From Rhodococcus wratislaviensis (GTDB taxonomy: Bacteria > Actinomycetota > Actinomycetes > Mycobacteriales > Mycobacteriaceae), in contig NZ_UAUI01000006.1 of NCBI RefSeq assembly GCF_900455735.1, forward strand, positions 1 through 64,000: 64,000 nt of DNA, written 5' to 3'. A program made the position numbers and the translations under genes. The notes beneath the pieces were generated by a model, which did no database searches, was not told the DNA's origin, and was given only the letters and a program-made list of their open reading frames with translations. Each line of letters begins with the position of its first letter. Within the stretch, counting starts at the first letter, position 1. Shown piece by piece: positions 36,327-46,240 of this stretch.

Positions 36327-38045
36327 ATGCGCAAGCTGTTTCACCACGAGGCGTCCCCGCTCGACGCCACCGCCACCGTCTTCACCGGTGGCACGCTCCG
36401 CACCGTGGACGCAGACACCGAGGGCGCCGAGGCCTTCCTCGTCTACGGCAATCGGTTCGCCGCCGTCGGCACCGTCGCGGAATGTCGTGAGGAGGCGCGG
36501 CGGATCGGCACCCGGACCACGGACGTCATCGATCTCGCCGGCGCGACCGTCGTGCCCGGGTTCGTCGATCCGCACGCCCACCCCCTGATGTACGGCCAGA
36601 TGCTCAGCTGGGTGGACTGCGGACCCGAGAAGGCGCGCACCATTCCCGAGATCGTCGCGCTTCTGCAGGAGGCGGCCCGGAACCAGCCTGCGGGGATACC
36701 CGTGCGCGGGTACGGCTACGAGCACCGCAACCTCGTCGAGGGCCGTCACCCCACGAAGGAGGAACTCGACCGGGTCGGTACCGACCGCGAGGTCTACCTG
36801 ATGAACGCCAGCGGCCACGGCGGCGTCGTCAACACCTTCACCCTCGAACTCCACGGCGTCACCCGCGACACCCCGAATCCGCCCGGCGGCGAGTTCTTCT
36901 GCGACGCGGACGGCGAACTGACCGGAGAACTGTCCGACGCCGCCTGCAACATCCTCACCGGCGTCAACGGCGTCAAGGTCGGTCATCACGGCCCGAACTT
37001 CCACCTCGAGGACGAACCCGAGGAGCATCTGCGGCAGCTCTCCGTGGCGCAGGAGAAGTTCCTGGAGGGCGGCGTCACCACGATCGGCGACTGCCAGGTG
37101 ACGCGGCGCGAATTCGACATGTACCTGCGCCTGGCGGAGCAGGGCCGGCTCGAGACCCGCGTGAGCATGTACCTGCTCAGCCACCTGCTCGATCACGCGC
37201 TCGACACCGGATTGCACGGTGCGTTCGGCAACTCACGACTCGCGTTCGGGGGGATCAAGTTCTACGCCGACGGCACTCTCGGCGGATGGACCGCGTATTT
37301 CCCGGACGGGTACGTGGGCGACCCGTGCCGGACCGGACAGCTCTATCACGAGCCCGCCGACTACGCGGCGCTGATCGCGAAGGCACACGCCGTCGGCCTG
37401 CAGACGGCGACCCACGCGCAGTCGCCGACCGCGATCGACATGGTTCTCGACGCGATCGAGGCCGCGCAGAAGGCGCATCCCGACGCCGATGCCCGCCACC
37501 GCATCGAGCACTGCGGGTTGCCGACCCCCGAGCAGATCACGCGGATGCACACACTCGGTGTGTACCCCGTCAACCAGCCGCAGCACTACTACAACTGGGG
37601 CGAGGGCGTGACCGCGGCCATCGGCACCCCGGGTGAGCGCTTCAATCCCCTGGGCGAATTCGTCGAGGCCGACGTGCCGGTCACGATCAGTTCCGACGCG
37701 CCCGTCGCCGAGCCCAAACCACTCGAGGCGATCCAGGCCGCCGTCACCCGCATCACCCGGCAGGGACATCAACTCGGCTCGAACGCGTTGCGACTGACCG
37801 CCGCGCAGGCCCTCACCGCGCACACACTGAACGGGGCCCGCGCACTCGGACGGGAATCCGAGCTCGGCAGCATCTCCCCCGGCAAGCGCGCCGATTTCGT
37901 GGTTCTCGGCGCCGACCCTCTCACCGTCGACCCGCACGCCATCGCCGACATCGAGGTCCGGGAAACCTGGATCGACGGCGAACTGGCGCATTCCACCCGC
38001 AGCGACCTATTCTCGACCACTGCAACCACCGAGGATCAGTTATGA
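36327..38045 (+). CDS. YtcJ-like metal-dependent amidohydrolase
   Basis: A 572-residue amidohydrolase-superfamily protein. Metal ligands: HxH in DPHAHPLMYGQ, the bridging lysine region GGIKFYADGTLGG, a histidine in TATHAQSPTAIDMVLDAIEA, RHRIEHCGLPTPEQITRMHT, and the late aspartate in VTISSDAPVAEPKPLEAIQ. Family members hydrolyse C-N bonds of cyclic or N-acyl compounds; the substrate is unknown. The start ATG at 36327 has AAGGA 7 bases upstream. The stop overlaps the start of an MHS transporter (ATGA), so the two probably act together on one imported compound. Confidence 0.92.
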   Translation: MRKLFHHEASPLDATATVFTGGTLRTVDADTEGAEAFLVYGNRFAAVGTVAECREEARRIGTRTTDVIDLAGATVVPGFVDPHAHPLMYGQMLSWVDCGPEKARTIPEIVALLQEAARNQPAGIPVRGYGYEHRNLVEGRHPTKEELDRVGTDREVYLMNASGHGGVVNTFTLELHGVTRDTPNPPGGEFFCDADGELTGELSDAACNILTGVNGVKVGHHGPNFHLEDEPEEHLRQLSVAQEKFLEGGVTTIGDCQVTRREFDMYLRLAEQGRLETRVSMYLLSHLLDHALDTGLHGAFGNSRLAFGGIKFYADGTLGGWTAYFPDGYVGDPCRTGQLYHEPADYAALIAKAHAVGLQTATHAQSPTAIDMVLDAIEAAQKAHPDADARHRIEHCGLPTPEQITRMHTLGVYPVNQPQHYYNWGEGVTAAIGTPGERFNPLGEFVEADVPVTISSDAPVAEPKPLEAIQAAVTRITRQGHQLGSNALRLTAAQALTAHTLNGARALGRESELGSISPGKRADFVVLGADPLTVDPHAIADIEVRETWIDGELAHSTRSDLFSTTATTEDQL

Positions 38046-39385
38046 GTCACGACATTCAGATCGCGAAGGCCCGCAAGGCGGGTTTCGCGGCCTTCGTCGG
38101 CACCACCATCGAGTGGTACGACTTCTACGTGTACGCCACGGCGGCGGCCCTGGTGTTCGGTGAGATCTTCTTCCCCTCCGACACCGACCGCCTGACCGGC
38201 ATCGCCGCCGCGTTCGCCACCTACGCGGTGGGCTTCTTCGCCCGCCCACTCGGCGGCATCGTCTTCGGACACGTCGGCGACCGGGTCGGCCGACGGACGG
38301 CGCTCGTCGTAACGCTCACCCTGATGGGCGCGGGCACGTTCCTGATCGGCGCACTCCCGACATACGCGCAGATCGGGTTCTGGGCGCCGCTGCTACTCGT
38401 GATGCTGCGCTTCGTGCAGGGCTTCGCGGTGGGCGGCGAATGGGGTGGCGCCGTGCTGATGGCCGTCGAACACGCGCCGGAGGACAAGAAGACGTTCTAC
38501 GGCGGATTCGCACAGCTGGGTAACCCCGCCGGCGCGCTTCTCGCCACCGGGTTCTTCAGTGTCCTCTCGACCTTCGGCGACGACGCCCTGCGGGACTGGG
38601 CGTGGCGGCTGCCGTTCCTGTGCTCGGCGCTGTTGATCGGCGTGGGGCTGCTGGTGCGACTGAAGGTGGAGGAATCTCCCGTCTTCGAGTCCGAGGTGCA
38701 GACGGGGACCGAACCCGAAGCGCTGCCGCTGAAGTACGCCATCGTCACCAACTGGCGCCCGATCCTGCTCGGCATGGGAATCCTGCCCGTCGCGGTGGGT
38801 GGCTACTACCTCGTGACGACATTCATCACGGCGTACGCCACCGACCCGGACGTCGGGCTGTCCGAAACGCTCGTCCTCAACGCGCTCAGCGTCGCCGCGG
38901 TGGTGGAGCTGATCGCCACGCTCGGGGTGGCGTGGCTCGGCGACAAGGTCGGCCGGATCCGCGTGGTGATCTACGGGTTGCTGGCCGTCGCGGTGCTCGC
39001 GGCACCACAGTTCCTGGTCTTGAAGTCCGGGTCGGTGGTCCTGATCTTCCTGACGTTCGCCGTCATGCGGCTCGTCCTGGCCGCGACGTACGGTCCGATC
39101 GCGGCGGTTCTGTCGCAGATGTTCCGGCCGCAGGCCCGGTACACCAGCATCTCTCTCGCCTACCAGGGCGCGGGCGCGATCTTCGGTGGACTGTCGCCGT
39201 TGGTGTCCACGCTCATGTACCAGGCCACCGGCAGCGTGTGGCCGGTGATCGGCCTCCTGATCGGAATGTGCGCGGTCAGCATTCTCTGCCTGCTCGTAGC
39301 GCCGCAGCACGTCGATCACGTCGACGGCGAGTCCGAACAATCGGTGGGCGACCTGGGCGCCGCCCGGGCTCCGGCCTCGAGCTGA
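38042..39385 (+). CDS. MHS-family MFS transporter
   Basis: A 447-residue, 12-helix metabolite:H+ symporter. The start is typical of MHS proteins: RKAGFAAFVGTTIEWYDFYV. The loop 2-3 signature is FGHVGDRVGRRTALVVTLTL, and the centre has RFVQGFAVGGEWGGAVLMAV, a strong family hallmark. It probably imports the substrate of the upstream amidohydrolase, with which it is translationally coupled. A strong hairpin follows. Confidence 0.93.
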   Translation: MSHDIQIAKARKAGFAAFVGTTIEWYDFYVYATAAALVFGEIFFPSDTDRLTGIAAAFATYAVGFFARPLGGIVFGHVGDRVGRRTALVVTLTLMGAGTFLIGALPTYAQIGFWAPLLLVMLRFVQGFAVGGEWGGAVLMAVEHAPEDKKTFYGGFAQLGNPAGALLATGFFSVLSTFGDDALRDWAWRLPFLCSALLIGVGLLVRLKVEESPVFESEVQTGTEPEALPLKYAIVTNWRPILLGMGILPVAVGGYYLVTTFITAYATDPDVGLSETLVLNALSVAAVVELIATLGVAWLGDKVGRIRVVIYGLLAVAVLAAPQFLVLKSGSVVLIFLTFAVMRLVLAATYGPIAAVLSQMFRPQARYTSISLAYQGAGAIFGGLSPLVSTLMYQATGSVWPVIGLLIGMCAVSILCLLVAPQHVDHVDGESEQSVGDLGAARAPASS

Positions 39386-39397
39386 CAACCCCGTGAC

Positions 39398-39437
39398 GGG
39401 AAGGGCCGGTGCTGCGTGCGCAGCACCGGCCCTTCCC
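39398..39437. terminator. Bidirectional hairpin terminator
   Basis: GGGAAGGGCCGGTGCTGCG (39398-39416) and CGCAGCACCGGCCCTTCCC (39419-39437) form 19 perfect pairs around TG (the tip will open to a 4-6-base loop). It lies between the convergent MHS transporter and patatin genes. Confidence 0.88.
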
Positions 39438-39441
39438 CCTG

Positions 39442-40485
39442 TCAGGTGGGCCGGCCGTCCGAATCTGCCGGAGACACAGCGGCTGCCGGCGAGACGAGAC
39501 CGGCGTCGTCGAGCGCACTCCCGGTGAGAACCCGACCCAGTTCGATCATCTCGGCGGCACGATGGAAGTCGAGACTGCGGCACGCGTTCCGGGGCACCCG
39601 AACGTGCACGTCCGGTGGGTACGCAGCGAGCTGATAGCGAGCCAACGTCGCCTGCATCACGTCGAGCGAACGGTTCATCACCGCGAACCGGCTGAACTTC
39701 GGGACGGCCACGGCGTCGCCCTCGACCACGGTCTGATCGCCGATCACCTGGCCGTCCTGCTCGTCCGACGGATCCGGATCGGTGTGGGCGGCGCCGAACC
39801 GTCCGACGACCGACCGCACGATGTCCAGGTCACGCAGCTGCGCGGCGCTCCGGCGGAACCGTGCCACCCACTCGTCCACCGGCCGCGAGTCCGCGCTGAC
39901 GTTCTCCGGTGCGAGGGAGCGGCCGTCCCTGTCCTCGGCGCTCAGGCTGATCCCGACGGTCAGGTCGGCGCTCACGGAGACGAGCGGCGCCATCGGCAGA
40001 GGGTCGAGCACCCCACCGTCGGCGAGTACCCGGCCGTTGAGCACATACGGCGTGATGACGCCTGGGATGGCGATGGACGCACGGATGGCCGCGTCGACGG
40101 GTCCTCGCTGGAACCACACCGACCGGCCCGCGGCGAGATCGGTGGCCACGGCCGTATACGGAATCGGAAGGTCTTCGATGCGGATCTCACCGAGCATTTC
40201 TCTGACCCGTTGCAGGATCTTCTCGGCGTGGATGGCTCCGGGTGCGGACACCGACAGGTCGAGAAGCCGCACGACGTCCAGCTGGGTGAGGCTGATCGCC
40301 CACCGGGTGAAGTCGTCGAGCTTGCCCGCGGCGTGGAGTCCACCGACGAGGGCACCCATCGACGATCCTGCGACACCGACGATCTCGAATCCGCGCTCTT
40401 CGAGTACCTGGATCGCTCCGATGTGGGCGTACCCCCGCGCACCGCCGCTCCCCAGAGCCAGCGCTACGCGCCTCGGTCCGGTCAT
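39442..40485 (-). CDS. Patatin-like phospholipase
   Basis: A 347-residue serine lipase-type protein. The oxyanion loop GSGGARGYAHIG, the nucleophile elbow GSSMGALVGG and the catalytic aspartate motif LADGGVLDPLP are all intact, so the Ser-Asp dyad is complete. No signal peptide is seen; RssA/NTE-like cytosolic or membrane-associated action is likely. The C-terminal ~90 residues are less conserved and low in complexity at the end. Confidence 0.9.
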   Translation of the reverse strand: MTGPRRVALALGSGGARGYAHIGAIQVLEERGFEIVGVAGSSMGALVGGLHAAGKLDDFTRWAISLTQLDVVRLLDLSVSAPGAIHAEKILQRVREMLGEIRIEDLPIPYTAVATDLAAGRSVWFQRGPVDAAIRASIAIPGVITPYVLNGRVLADGGVLDPLPMAPLVSVSADLTVGISLSAEDRDGRSLAPENVSADSRPVDEWVARFRRSAAQLRDLDIVRSVVGRFGAAHTDPDPSDEQDGQVIGDQTVVEGDAVAVPKFSRFAVMNRSLDVMQATLARYQLAAYPPDVHVRVPRNACRSLDFHRAAEMIELGRVLTGSALDDAGLVSPAAAVSPADSDGRPT

Positions 40486-40519
40486 CGGATGATCGTACGC
40501 GGACGAGAACTCCGGACTG

Positions 40520-40837
40520 TCAGGACAGACCGTTGTCCGGGAGCCGCAGGTCCGGCTTGTCGAGTTCCTCGATGTTCACGTCCTTGAACGTGATGACCCG
40601 GACATACTTCACGAAACGCGCGGGACGGTACATGTCCCACACCCACGCATCGGACATACGCAGCTCGAAGTAGATCTCTCCGTCCGCGTTGTGCGGCAGC
40701 AACTCCACCGAGTTGGCCAGATAGAACCGGCGCTCGGTCTCCACGACATAGGAGAACTGACCGACGATGTCCCGATACTCGCGGTAGAGCGACAGCTCCA
40801 TCTCGGTTTCGTACTTCTCGAGATCCTCGGCACTCAT
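40520..40837 (-). CDS. DUF2469-family protein
   Basis: A 105-residue acidic protein with the family blocks AEDLEKYETEMELSLYREYR, FSYVVETERRFYLANSVEL and SDAWVWDMYRPARFVKYVRV. The ATG at 40837 fits the family start. The family is nearly universal in Actinobacteria and lies next to rnhB; function is not known to me. It follows rnhB by 37 bases. Confidence 0.9.
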   Translation of the reverse strand: MSAEDLEKYETEMELSLYREYRDIVGQFSYVVETERRFYLANSVELLPHNADGEIYFELRMSDAWVWDMYRPARFVKYVRVITFKDVNIEELDKPDLRLPDNGLS

Positions 40838-40874
40838 CGGTCTCGGAGTCCTCCTGCTCTGGTGTGAATTGTCA

Positions 40875-41555
40875 TCATCTCGCACTTCCGGAACTGTTAT
40901 CCACTCGGTGTAGCAGCGCCGCGACGTTCGACCACGAGCGGCGGTGCTCCGGGCACGGGCCCAGCTCCTCGAGCGCCGCCAGGTGCGCGGGCGTGTTGTA
41001 CCCCTTGTGGATCGCGAATCCGTAACCGGGATGTGTCTCGTCCATCGCGACCATCACCCGATCACGCGACACCTTGGCCAGCACACTCGCCGCCGCAATG
41101 CAGGCCGCCGCGGCGTCGCCCCCGATCACCGGCAGCGACGGGGCCGGCAGCCCCGGGACGCGGAAGCCGTCGGTGAGAACGTAACCCGGGGTGGTCGAGA
41201 GCCCGGCGACCGCACGCCGCATGCCCTCGATGTTGGCAACGTGGACACCCATGCGGTCGACTTCCTCCGCCGGGAACGATACGACGCTCCACGCCACCGC
41301 GAGCCTGGTGATGGCCGGGAACAGCTCTTCGCGTGTGCGTTCGGTGAGCTTCTTCGAATCGTCGAGGCGCGCCAGCGCCGGATACGGCTTCGGTGCGAGC
41401 ACGCAGGCCGCCACCACGAGCGGCCCGGCGCACGCACCCCGGCCTGCCTCGTCTACACCGGCCACCGGCCCGAGACCGCTGCGGACCAGGGCCGACTCCA
41501 TCGTCCGCAGACCGGACGACCTGCGAATGACGATGCGTGGAGGCCAGGAAGTCAC
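40875..41555 (-). CDS. rnhB: Ribonuclease HII
   Basis: A 226-residue nuclease that removes RNA from RNA-DNA hybrids and single ribonucleotides. The active-site acids are in [20 protein letters not shown] (Asp35, Glu36), [20 protein letters not shown] and [10 protein letters not shown]. The C-terminal part includes [20 protein letters not shown]. It starts at GTG 41555, overlapping the lepB stop by 4 bases (GTGA). Confidence 0.97.
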   Translation of the reverse strand: MTSWPPRIVIRRSSGLRTMESALVRSGLGPVAGVDEAGRGACAGPLVVAACVLAPKPYPALARLDDSKKLTERTREELFPAITRLAVAWSVVSFPAEEVDRMGVHVANIEGMRRAVAGLSTTPGYVLTDGFRVPGLPAPSLPVIGGDAAAACIAAASVLAKVSRDRVMVAMDETHPGYGFAIHKGYNTPAHLAALEELGPCPEHRRSWSNVAALLHRVDNSSGSAR

Positions 41556-42361
41556 TTGCCCTGGATATCGGGTGAGCTGATCGTGCCCATCCGCGCCGGC
41601 GGCAACGCGATGAAGACCGCCTTACCGATCACGTTGTCGAGCGGGATGGTGCCTTGCATGTCGTCGCCCACGTGGTACCGCGAGTCCGCGGAGTTGCTGC
41701 GGTTGTCGCCCATCACCCACAGGTGGCCGTCGGGGACGGTGACCGGACCGAAGCACCGTGCCGACTTCAACGCGGTGTCGCAGGCCTGCGAGCCGGGGAC
41801 GAACGGGAAATCCATGACGACATAGGGCTCGTCGAGCGGTTTGCCGTCGACCAGGATGCGGCCCTGGTCGTCGCAGCATTCGACGGTCTGACCACCGGTG
41901 GCGATCACCCGCTTGACGAGGTCGTTCTCGTCCGGGGGGACGAGTCCGACGAGGGAACCGACTTCCTGCGCACCGCGAATCACCACGTTGGAGGACCGGG
42001 TGGAGACGAAATCCTGCGACCACGAATCGGGGCCGCGGAATACGATGACGTCACCCGGTTGCGGTTCACCGAAGCGGTAACCGATCTTCTCGACCACGAT
42101 GCGGTCGCCGGTGCAGCCCGCGCACCCGTGCAGCGTCGGTTCCATCGATTCCGACGGAATGAGATACACCCGGGCGACGAACGTCTGCAACAGAAAACTC
42201 AGGACGAGTGCGACCAGAATCAGGATCGGCAACTCGCGGAGGAAGGAGCGGGGTTTCTTCTCGGGCTCTGCCGTACCGCCGTTCATGGCGGAGGTGGCGG
42301 CCGAATCGCCGGTGGTCTCGGATTCCGACGACAATGCCCGCTCCTTCGAAGAATCTGTCAC
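41552..42361 (-). CDS. lepB: Signal peptidase I
   Basis: A 269-residue type I signal peptidase. A polar N-terminus of ~37 residues is followed by one membrane anchor [20 protein letters not shown]. The catalytic Ser72 is in [14 protein letters not shown], the general-base lysine in [20 protein letters not shown], and the box D/E region is [20 protein letters not shown]. Cys80 and Cys83 near the active site may form a disulphide on the outer face. It starts at GTG 42361. It sits between rplS and rnhB, as in mycobacteria. Confidence 0.96.
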   Translation of the reverse strand: MTDSSKERALSSESETTGDSAATSAMNGGTAEPEKKPRSFLRELPILILVALVLSFLLQTFVARVYLIPSESMEPTLHGCAGCTGDRIVVEKIGYRFGEPQPGDVIVFRGPDSWSQDFVSTRSSNVVIRGAQEVGSLVGLVPPDENDLVKRVIATGGQTVECCDDQGRILVDGKPLDEPYVVMDFPFVPGSQACDTALKSARCFGPVTVPDGHLWVMGDNRSNSADSRYHVGDDMQGTIPLDNVIGKAVFIALPPARMGTISSPDIQGK

Positions 42362-42372
42362 GAAATCAGATT

Positions 42373-42404
42373 AGCCCGGCACTGCGAGTACGCAGTGCCG
42401 GGCT
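42373..42404 (-). terminator. Hairpin in the rplS-lepB gap
   Basis: AGCCCGGCACTGCG (42373-42386) and CGCAGTGCCGGGCT (42391-42404) form 14 perfect pairs around a 4-base loop, 11 bases past the rplS stop. It should end or reduce transcription from rplS into lepB. Confidence 0.75.
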
Positions 42405-42415
42405 CATCGGAAAGG

Positions 42416-42757
42416 TCAGCGCTTTTCCTTGATCTTGGCGGCCTTGCCACGCAGATCGCGGAGGTAGTACAGCTTGGCGCGCCGGACGTCACCGCGGGTG
42501 ACGACCTCGATCTGCGCCAGGTTCGGGCTGTGGACCGGGAAGGTGCGCTCGACGCCGACACCGAAGGAGACCTTGCGGACGGTGAAGGTCTCGCGGACGC
42601 CGCCGCCCTGGCGGCGGATCACGACGCCCTTGAAGACCTGCACGCGCTCCTTCGAGCCTTCGATGACCTTGACGTGCACGTTGAGGGTGTCGCCGGGACG
42701 GAACTCGGGAATGTCGTCGCGGAGGGACTTCTTGTCCAGGAAATCGAGAGTGTTCAT
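42416..42757 (-). CDS. rplS: 50S ribosomal protein L19
   Basis: A 113-residue L19 of standard length. The signature stretches are [40 protein letters not shown], and [19 protein letters not shown] followed by [13 protein letters not shown]19 lies at the 30S-50S interface. Here it is away from trmD-rimM-rpsP, separated by the lppW-like, tex and membrane-protein genes. Confidence 0.98.
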
Positions 42758-42851
42758 CGGTGTTCCATCCTTGCGTTTTCGCAGGAGCAGAGGAACCGAG
42801 CGGCACCCGGACGTTCGGAGAACACCGGTGCTCGTCTGGTTCGTGCCCAGA

Positions 42852-43763
42852 TCAAGTACTGCTGCCTGGTCCAGGCAACCCGTCCATTGTGCCAGACGCC
42901 ACCGGGTGAAGAGAAATCGGCGGCGGCGCCGCGTGCACCACGTGGTCGAGTTCGACCTCCGCCGCCACCCTGGCGTGTTCCGCGGCTTCCTTCACGTGTA
43001 CTGCGCTGGGAGTTCCCGCGATGAAGTCCTGCACGAAGATCTTGGCGCGGATGACGGGCCGACGCCACTTCCGCTCCCGTTCGAGTGCCCGGAGCATCCG
43101 CTTCGGCTTGGCGGTGTAGCGCCACCGCGCCCACGGTGCGCTCGGCCGGCTCAATCGGAGCGCCCCGATCAGCAGGATCGGGAAGATGAACAAGCCGAGC
43201 AGGCCGGTCCAGATCTTCCCCTTCAGCAGCACCACCGCCGCGATCAGCAGGTTGATCACGGACGACAACGCGATCGCGACCCGCACCCACGGATCCGGCG
43301 AATCCCGGAAGTCGGTGACGTTGATCAGTTCGAGCGGCCGGAGTCCGAGCAGCAGCAGACCCGTCACCGCGATCGCCACGAACACCGCATCGACTGACGT
43401 CCGGCCCTCATCCGCCCAGTACACGTCCTGCAGGTAGAAGATCAGCGCGAACTCGTCCAGCACCAGCGCGGCGCCGATCCCGAAGAACGTGGCGAGGACG
43501 GCGCCGGTGGTCTGGGTGCCGTCCTCGTACACGGCGATGAGGGAGACTCCCGACACGAGCATCGTCACGACACCGAACACCACGTGGTGGACGTGGTGCC
43601 CGCCGGGTTTCACGTTGCCCGGCCACCACGACACCTCGGCGCGGATCATCCGCACGCTCAACCGGATGAACAGGAAAGCCGCGAGAAACCCGAGCAGGAA
43701 AAAGAGCAGAGGCAGGCGCCCGTGCCCGACGATTTCCCGATCCAGCCATTCGTACATCGGCAT
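42852..43763 (-). CDS. Polytopic membrane protein of unknown function
   Basis: A 303-residue protein with about 6-7 hydrophobic segments ([100 protein letters not shown]). A striking HHVHHVVFG cluster precedes helix 2, and an acidic [18 protein letters not shown] stretch follows helix 3; His and acid residues at the membrane could bind metal. The last ~80 residues are basic, cytoplasmic and variable. Not recognised as a characterised family. It lies between rplS and tex on the same strand. Confidence 0.85.
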
Positions 43764-43831
43764 CCACTATCCCAGTAAAGAACTGGTCACTCCATCGAAA
43801 AGTGGAGGCTCGTGTCGGGATGGTGACCTCT

Positions 43832-46165
43832 CTACTTGCCGAACCCCGCCTTCCGCAACGCGTCGGCCATCGAACCGCCGGGCGCCGGGCGGGTGTCACG
43901 CCCGCGATCGCGTCCACCCTGCTGCTGCGGCTTGCCGCCGCGCCGATCCTGCGGCTGCCCGCCGCCCCGCCGATCCTGCCGCTGCCCGCCGCTGCGGGGA
44001 CCGTCGTTCTTGCGGCCGGCCCCGACCTCGTCGTCGAGTCGCAGCGTCAGACCGATGCGCTGACGGGCCTCGTCGACCTCGAGGACCTTCACCTTCACGA
44101 CGTCGCCCGACTTCACGACGTCGCGCGGGTCCTTGACGAAATTGTGGGACATCGCGGACACGTGAACGAGACCGTCCTGGTGGACGCCGATATCGACGAA
44201 CGCGCCGAACGCCGCCACGTTGGTGACGACACCCTCGAGCGTCATCCCCGGCTTCAGGTGCGACACCTTCTCGATGCCGGCCGCGAACGTGGCCGTCTTG
44301 AACTCAGGGCGGGGGTCGCGGCCGGGCTTCTCGAGCTCACCGATGATGTCGGTGACCGTGGGGAGGCCGAACCGGTCGTCGACGAAGTCTGCCGGGTTCA
44401 GGCTGCGGAGGGCCGACGTGTTGCCGATGATCTCGCGCACGCCGGTGCCGCTGGCGCCGACGATCTTGCGCACCACCGGGTAGGCCTCGGGGTGGACGCT
44501 GGACGCGTCGAGCGGATCGTCCCCGTTGGGGATGCGCAGGAAGCCGGCGCACTGCTCGAACGCCTTCGGACCGAGTCTCGCGACGTCCTTGAGTCCCTTG
44601 CGGCTGCGGAACGGGCCGTTCTGGTCCCGGTGCGCGACGATGCTCTCGGCCAGCGAACCGGCGATACCGGACACGCGGGACAGCAGCGGCACCGATGCCG
44701 TGTTCACGTCGACGCCGACCGCATTCACCGCGTCCTCCACGACGGCACCGAGCGAACGGGCGAGCAGCGTCTCCGACACGTCGTGCTGGTACTGCCCGAC
44801 GCCGATCGACTTCGGGTCGATCTTCACCAGTTCGGCGAGCGGATCCTGCAGGCGGCGCGCGATCGAGACTGCTCCACGGATCGACACGTCGAGGTCGGGT
44901 AGCTCCGCCGAGGCGTACGCGGACGCCGAGTACACGGACGCGCCGGCCTCGGACACCACGATCTTCGTCAGGTTGGTGGCGCCCGACTTGGCGATCAGCT
45001 CGGTCGCCAGCGCATCCGTCTCGCGGGAGGCGGTCCCGTTTCCGATGGCGATGAGCTCCACGCCGTGCTTGGCGACGAGACCGGCGAGGGTGGCCAGGGA
45101 GGCGTCCCACTTGTTCTGCGGCTGATGCGGGTAGATCGTGTCGTAGGCCACGACCTTGCCGGTGGCGTCCACGACCGCGACTTTCGTGCCGGTCCGGAAA
45201 CCGGGGTCGAGGCCCATCGTGGCGCGGGTACCGGCAGGTGCTGCCAGGAGCAGGTCGCGCAGGTTGTTGGCGAACACGTCGACGGCGTCCTTCTCCGCCG
45301 ACTGTCGCAGCCGCATCCGGGTGTCGATGCCCAGCGTGACGATCATCTTGGTGCGCCACGCCCACCGGACGGTGTCGAGCAGCCACCGGTCTGCGGGCCT
45401 GCCGCGGTCGGCGATGCCGAACCGGCCGGCGATCCGGCCCTCGTAGACGGTGGGCTCGCCGGGGACGGGCTCCTCCGTGTCGGGTGCCAGGGTGAGCGTG
45501 AGCACCTCTTCCTTCTCGCCGCGCAGGACCGCGAGGATCCGGTGGGACGGGAGCTTGCCGAACGGCTCCGAGAACTCGAAGTAGTCGGCGAACTTCGCGC
45601 CCTCGGTCTCCTTCCCCTTGCGGACCGCGGACACCAGCTGCCCACGGGTCCACATCAGCTCACGGAGCTCACCCACCAGGTCGGCGTCCTCGGCGAAACG
45701 CTCGACGAGGATTGCGCGCGCACCCTCGAGCTGTTCGGCCGTGTAGGACGCCGGATCGGTGGACGGATCGGTGATCAGTGCGTCGGCGACGGGTTCGTGA
45801 CCGGCTTCGCGGGCGATCTGCGCCTTGGTGCGACGCTTCGGCTTGAACGGCAGGTAGATGTCCTCGAGGCGTGCCTTCGTGTCGGCGGTCATGATCTGCC
45901 CACGCAACTGGTCGTCGAGCTTGCCCTGCGAGTCGATCGACTCGAGCACGGCAACCCGGCGCTCGTCCAGTTCCCGCAGGTACCGCAGGCGTTCCTCGAG
46001 CTGGCGGAGCTGAGCGTCGTCGAGCGTTCCGGTGACTTCCTTGCGGTACCGGGCGATGAAGGGCACGGTGGCTCCGCCGTCGAGGAGGTCCACCGCGGCC
46101 GCGACCTGTCCCTCCCGGACGTCGAGCTCCTCGGCAATGCGCTGGTTCACGGTCTTGAGAGTCAC
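43832..46165 (-). CDS. tex: Tex-family RNA-binding transcription accessory protein
   Basis: A 777-residue Tex/Spt6-like protein. Order of domains: N-terminal HTH-like (NQRIAEELDVREGQVAAAVD), YqgF/RNase-H-like core (MGLDPGFRTGTKVAVVDATG), helix-hairpin-helix repeats (LARSLGAVVEDAVNAVGVDV, RSRKGLKDVARLGPKAFEQC), and S1 RNA-binding domain (LEGVVTNVAAFGAFVDIGVH). The C-terminal ~60 residues are a basic Gly/Arg/Gln-rich tail (DRRGGGQPQDRRGGKPQQQG). Tex affects transcription elongation and termination in other bacteria. Divergent from the lppW-like gene. Confidence 0.95.
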   Translation of the reverse strand: MTLKTVNQRIAEELDVREGQVAAAVDLLDGGATVPFIARYRKEVTGTLDDAQLRQLEERLRYLRELDERRVAVLESIDSQGKLDDQLRGQIMTADTKARLEDIYLPFKPKRRTKAQIAREAGHEPVADALITDPSTDPASYTAEQLEGARAILVERFAEDADLVGELRELMWTRGQLVSAVRKGKETEGAKFADYFEFSEPFGKLPSHRILAVLRGEKEEVLTLTLAPDTEEPVPGEPTVYEGRIAGRFGIADRGRPADRWLLDTVRWAWRTKMIVTLGIDTRMRLRQSAEKDAVDVFANNLRDLLLAAPAGTRATMGLDPGFRTGTKVAVVDATGKVVAYDTIYPHQPQNKWDASLATLAGLVAKHGVELIAIGNGTASRETDALATELIAKSGATNLTKIVVSEAGASVYSASAYASAELPDLDVSIRGAVSIARRLQDPLAELVKIDPKSIGVGQYQHDVSETLLARSLGAVVEDAVNAVGVDVNTASVPLLSRVSGIAGSLAESIVAHRDQNGPFRSRKGLKDVARLGPKAFEQCAGFLRIPNGDDPLDASSVHPEAYPVVRKIVGASGTGVREIIGNTSALRSLNPADFVDDRFGLPTVTDIIGELEKPGRDPRPEFKTATFAAGIEKVSHLKPGMTLEGVVTNVAAFGAFVDIGVHQDGLVHVSAMSHNFVKDPRDVVKSGDVVKVKVLEVDEARQRIGLTLRLDDEVGAGRKNDGPRSGGQRQDRRGGGQPQDRRGGKPQQQGGRDRGRDTRPAPGGSMADALRKAGFGK

Positions 46166-46240
46166 GGAAATGGACCCTACCGCTACTCTGGGACAATATC
46201 GTCGGCGGTGAGGCCGTCACGGAAATCTCGGGAGAATTTC

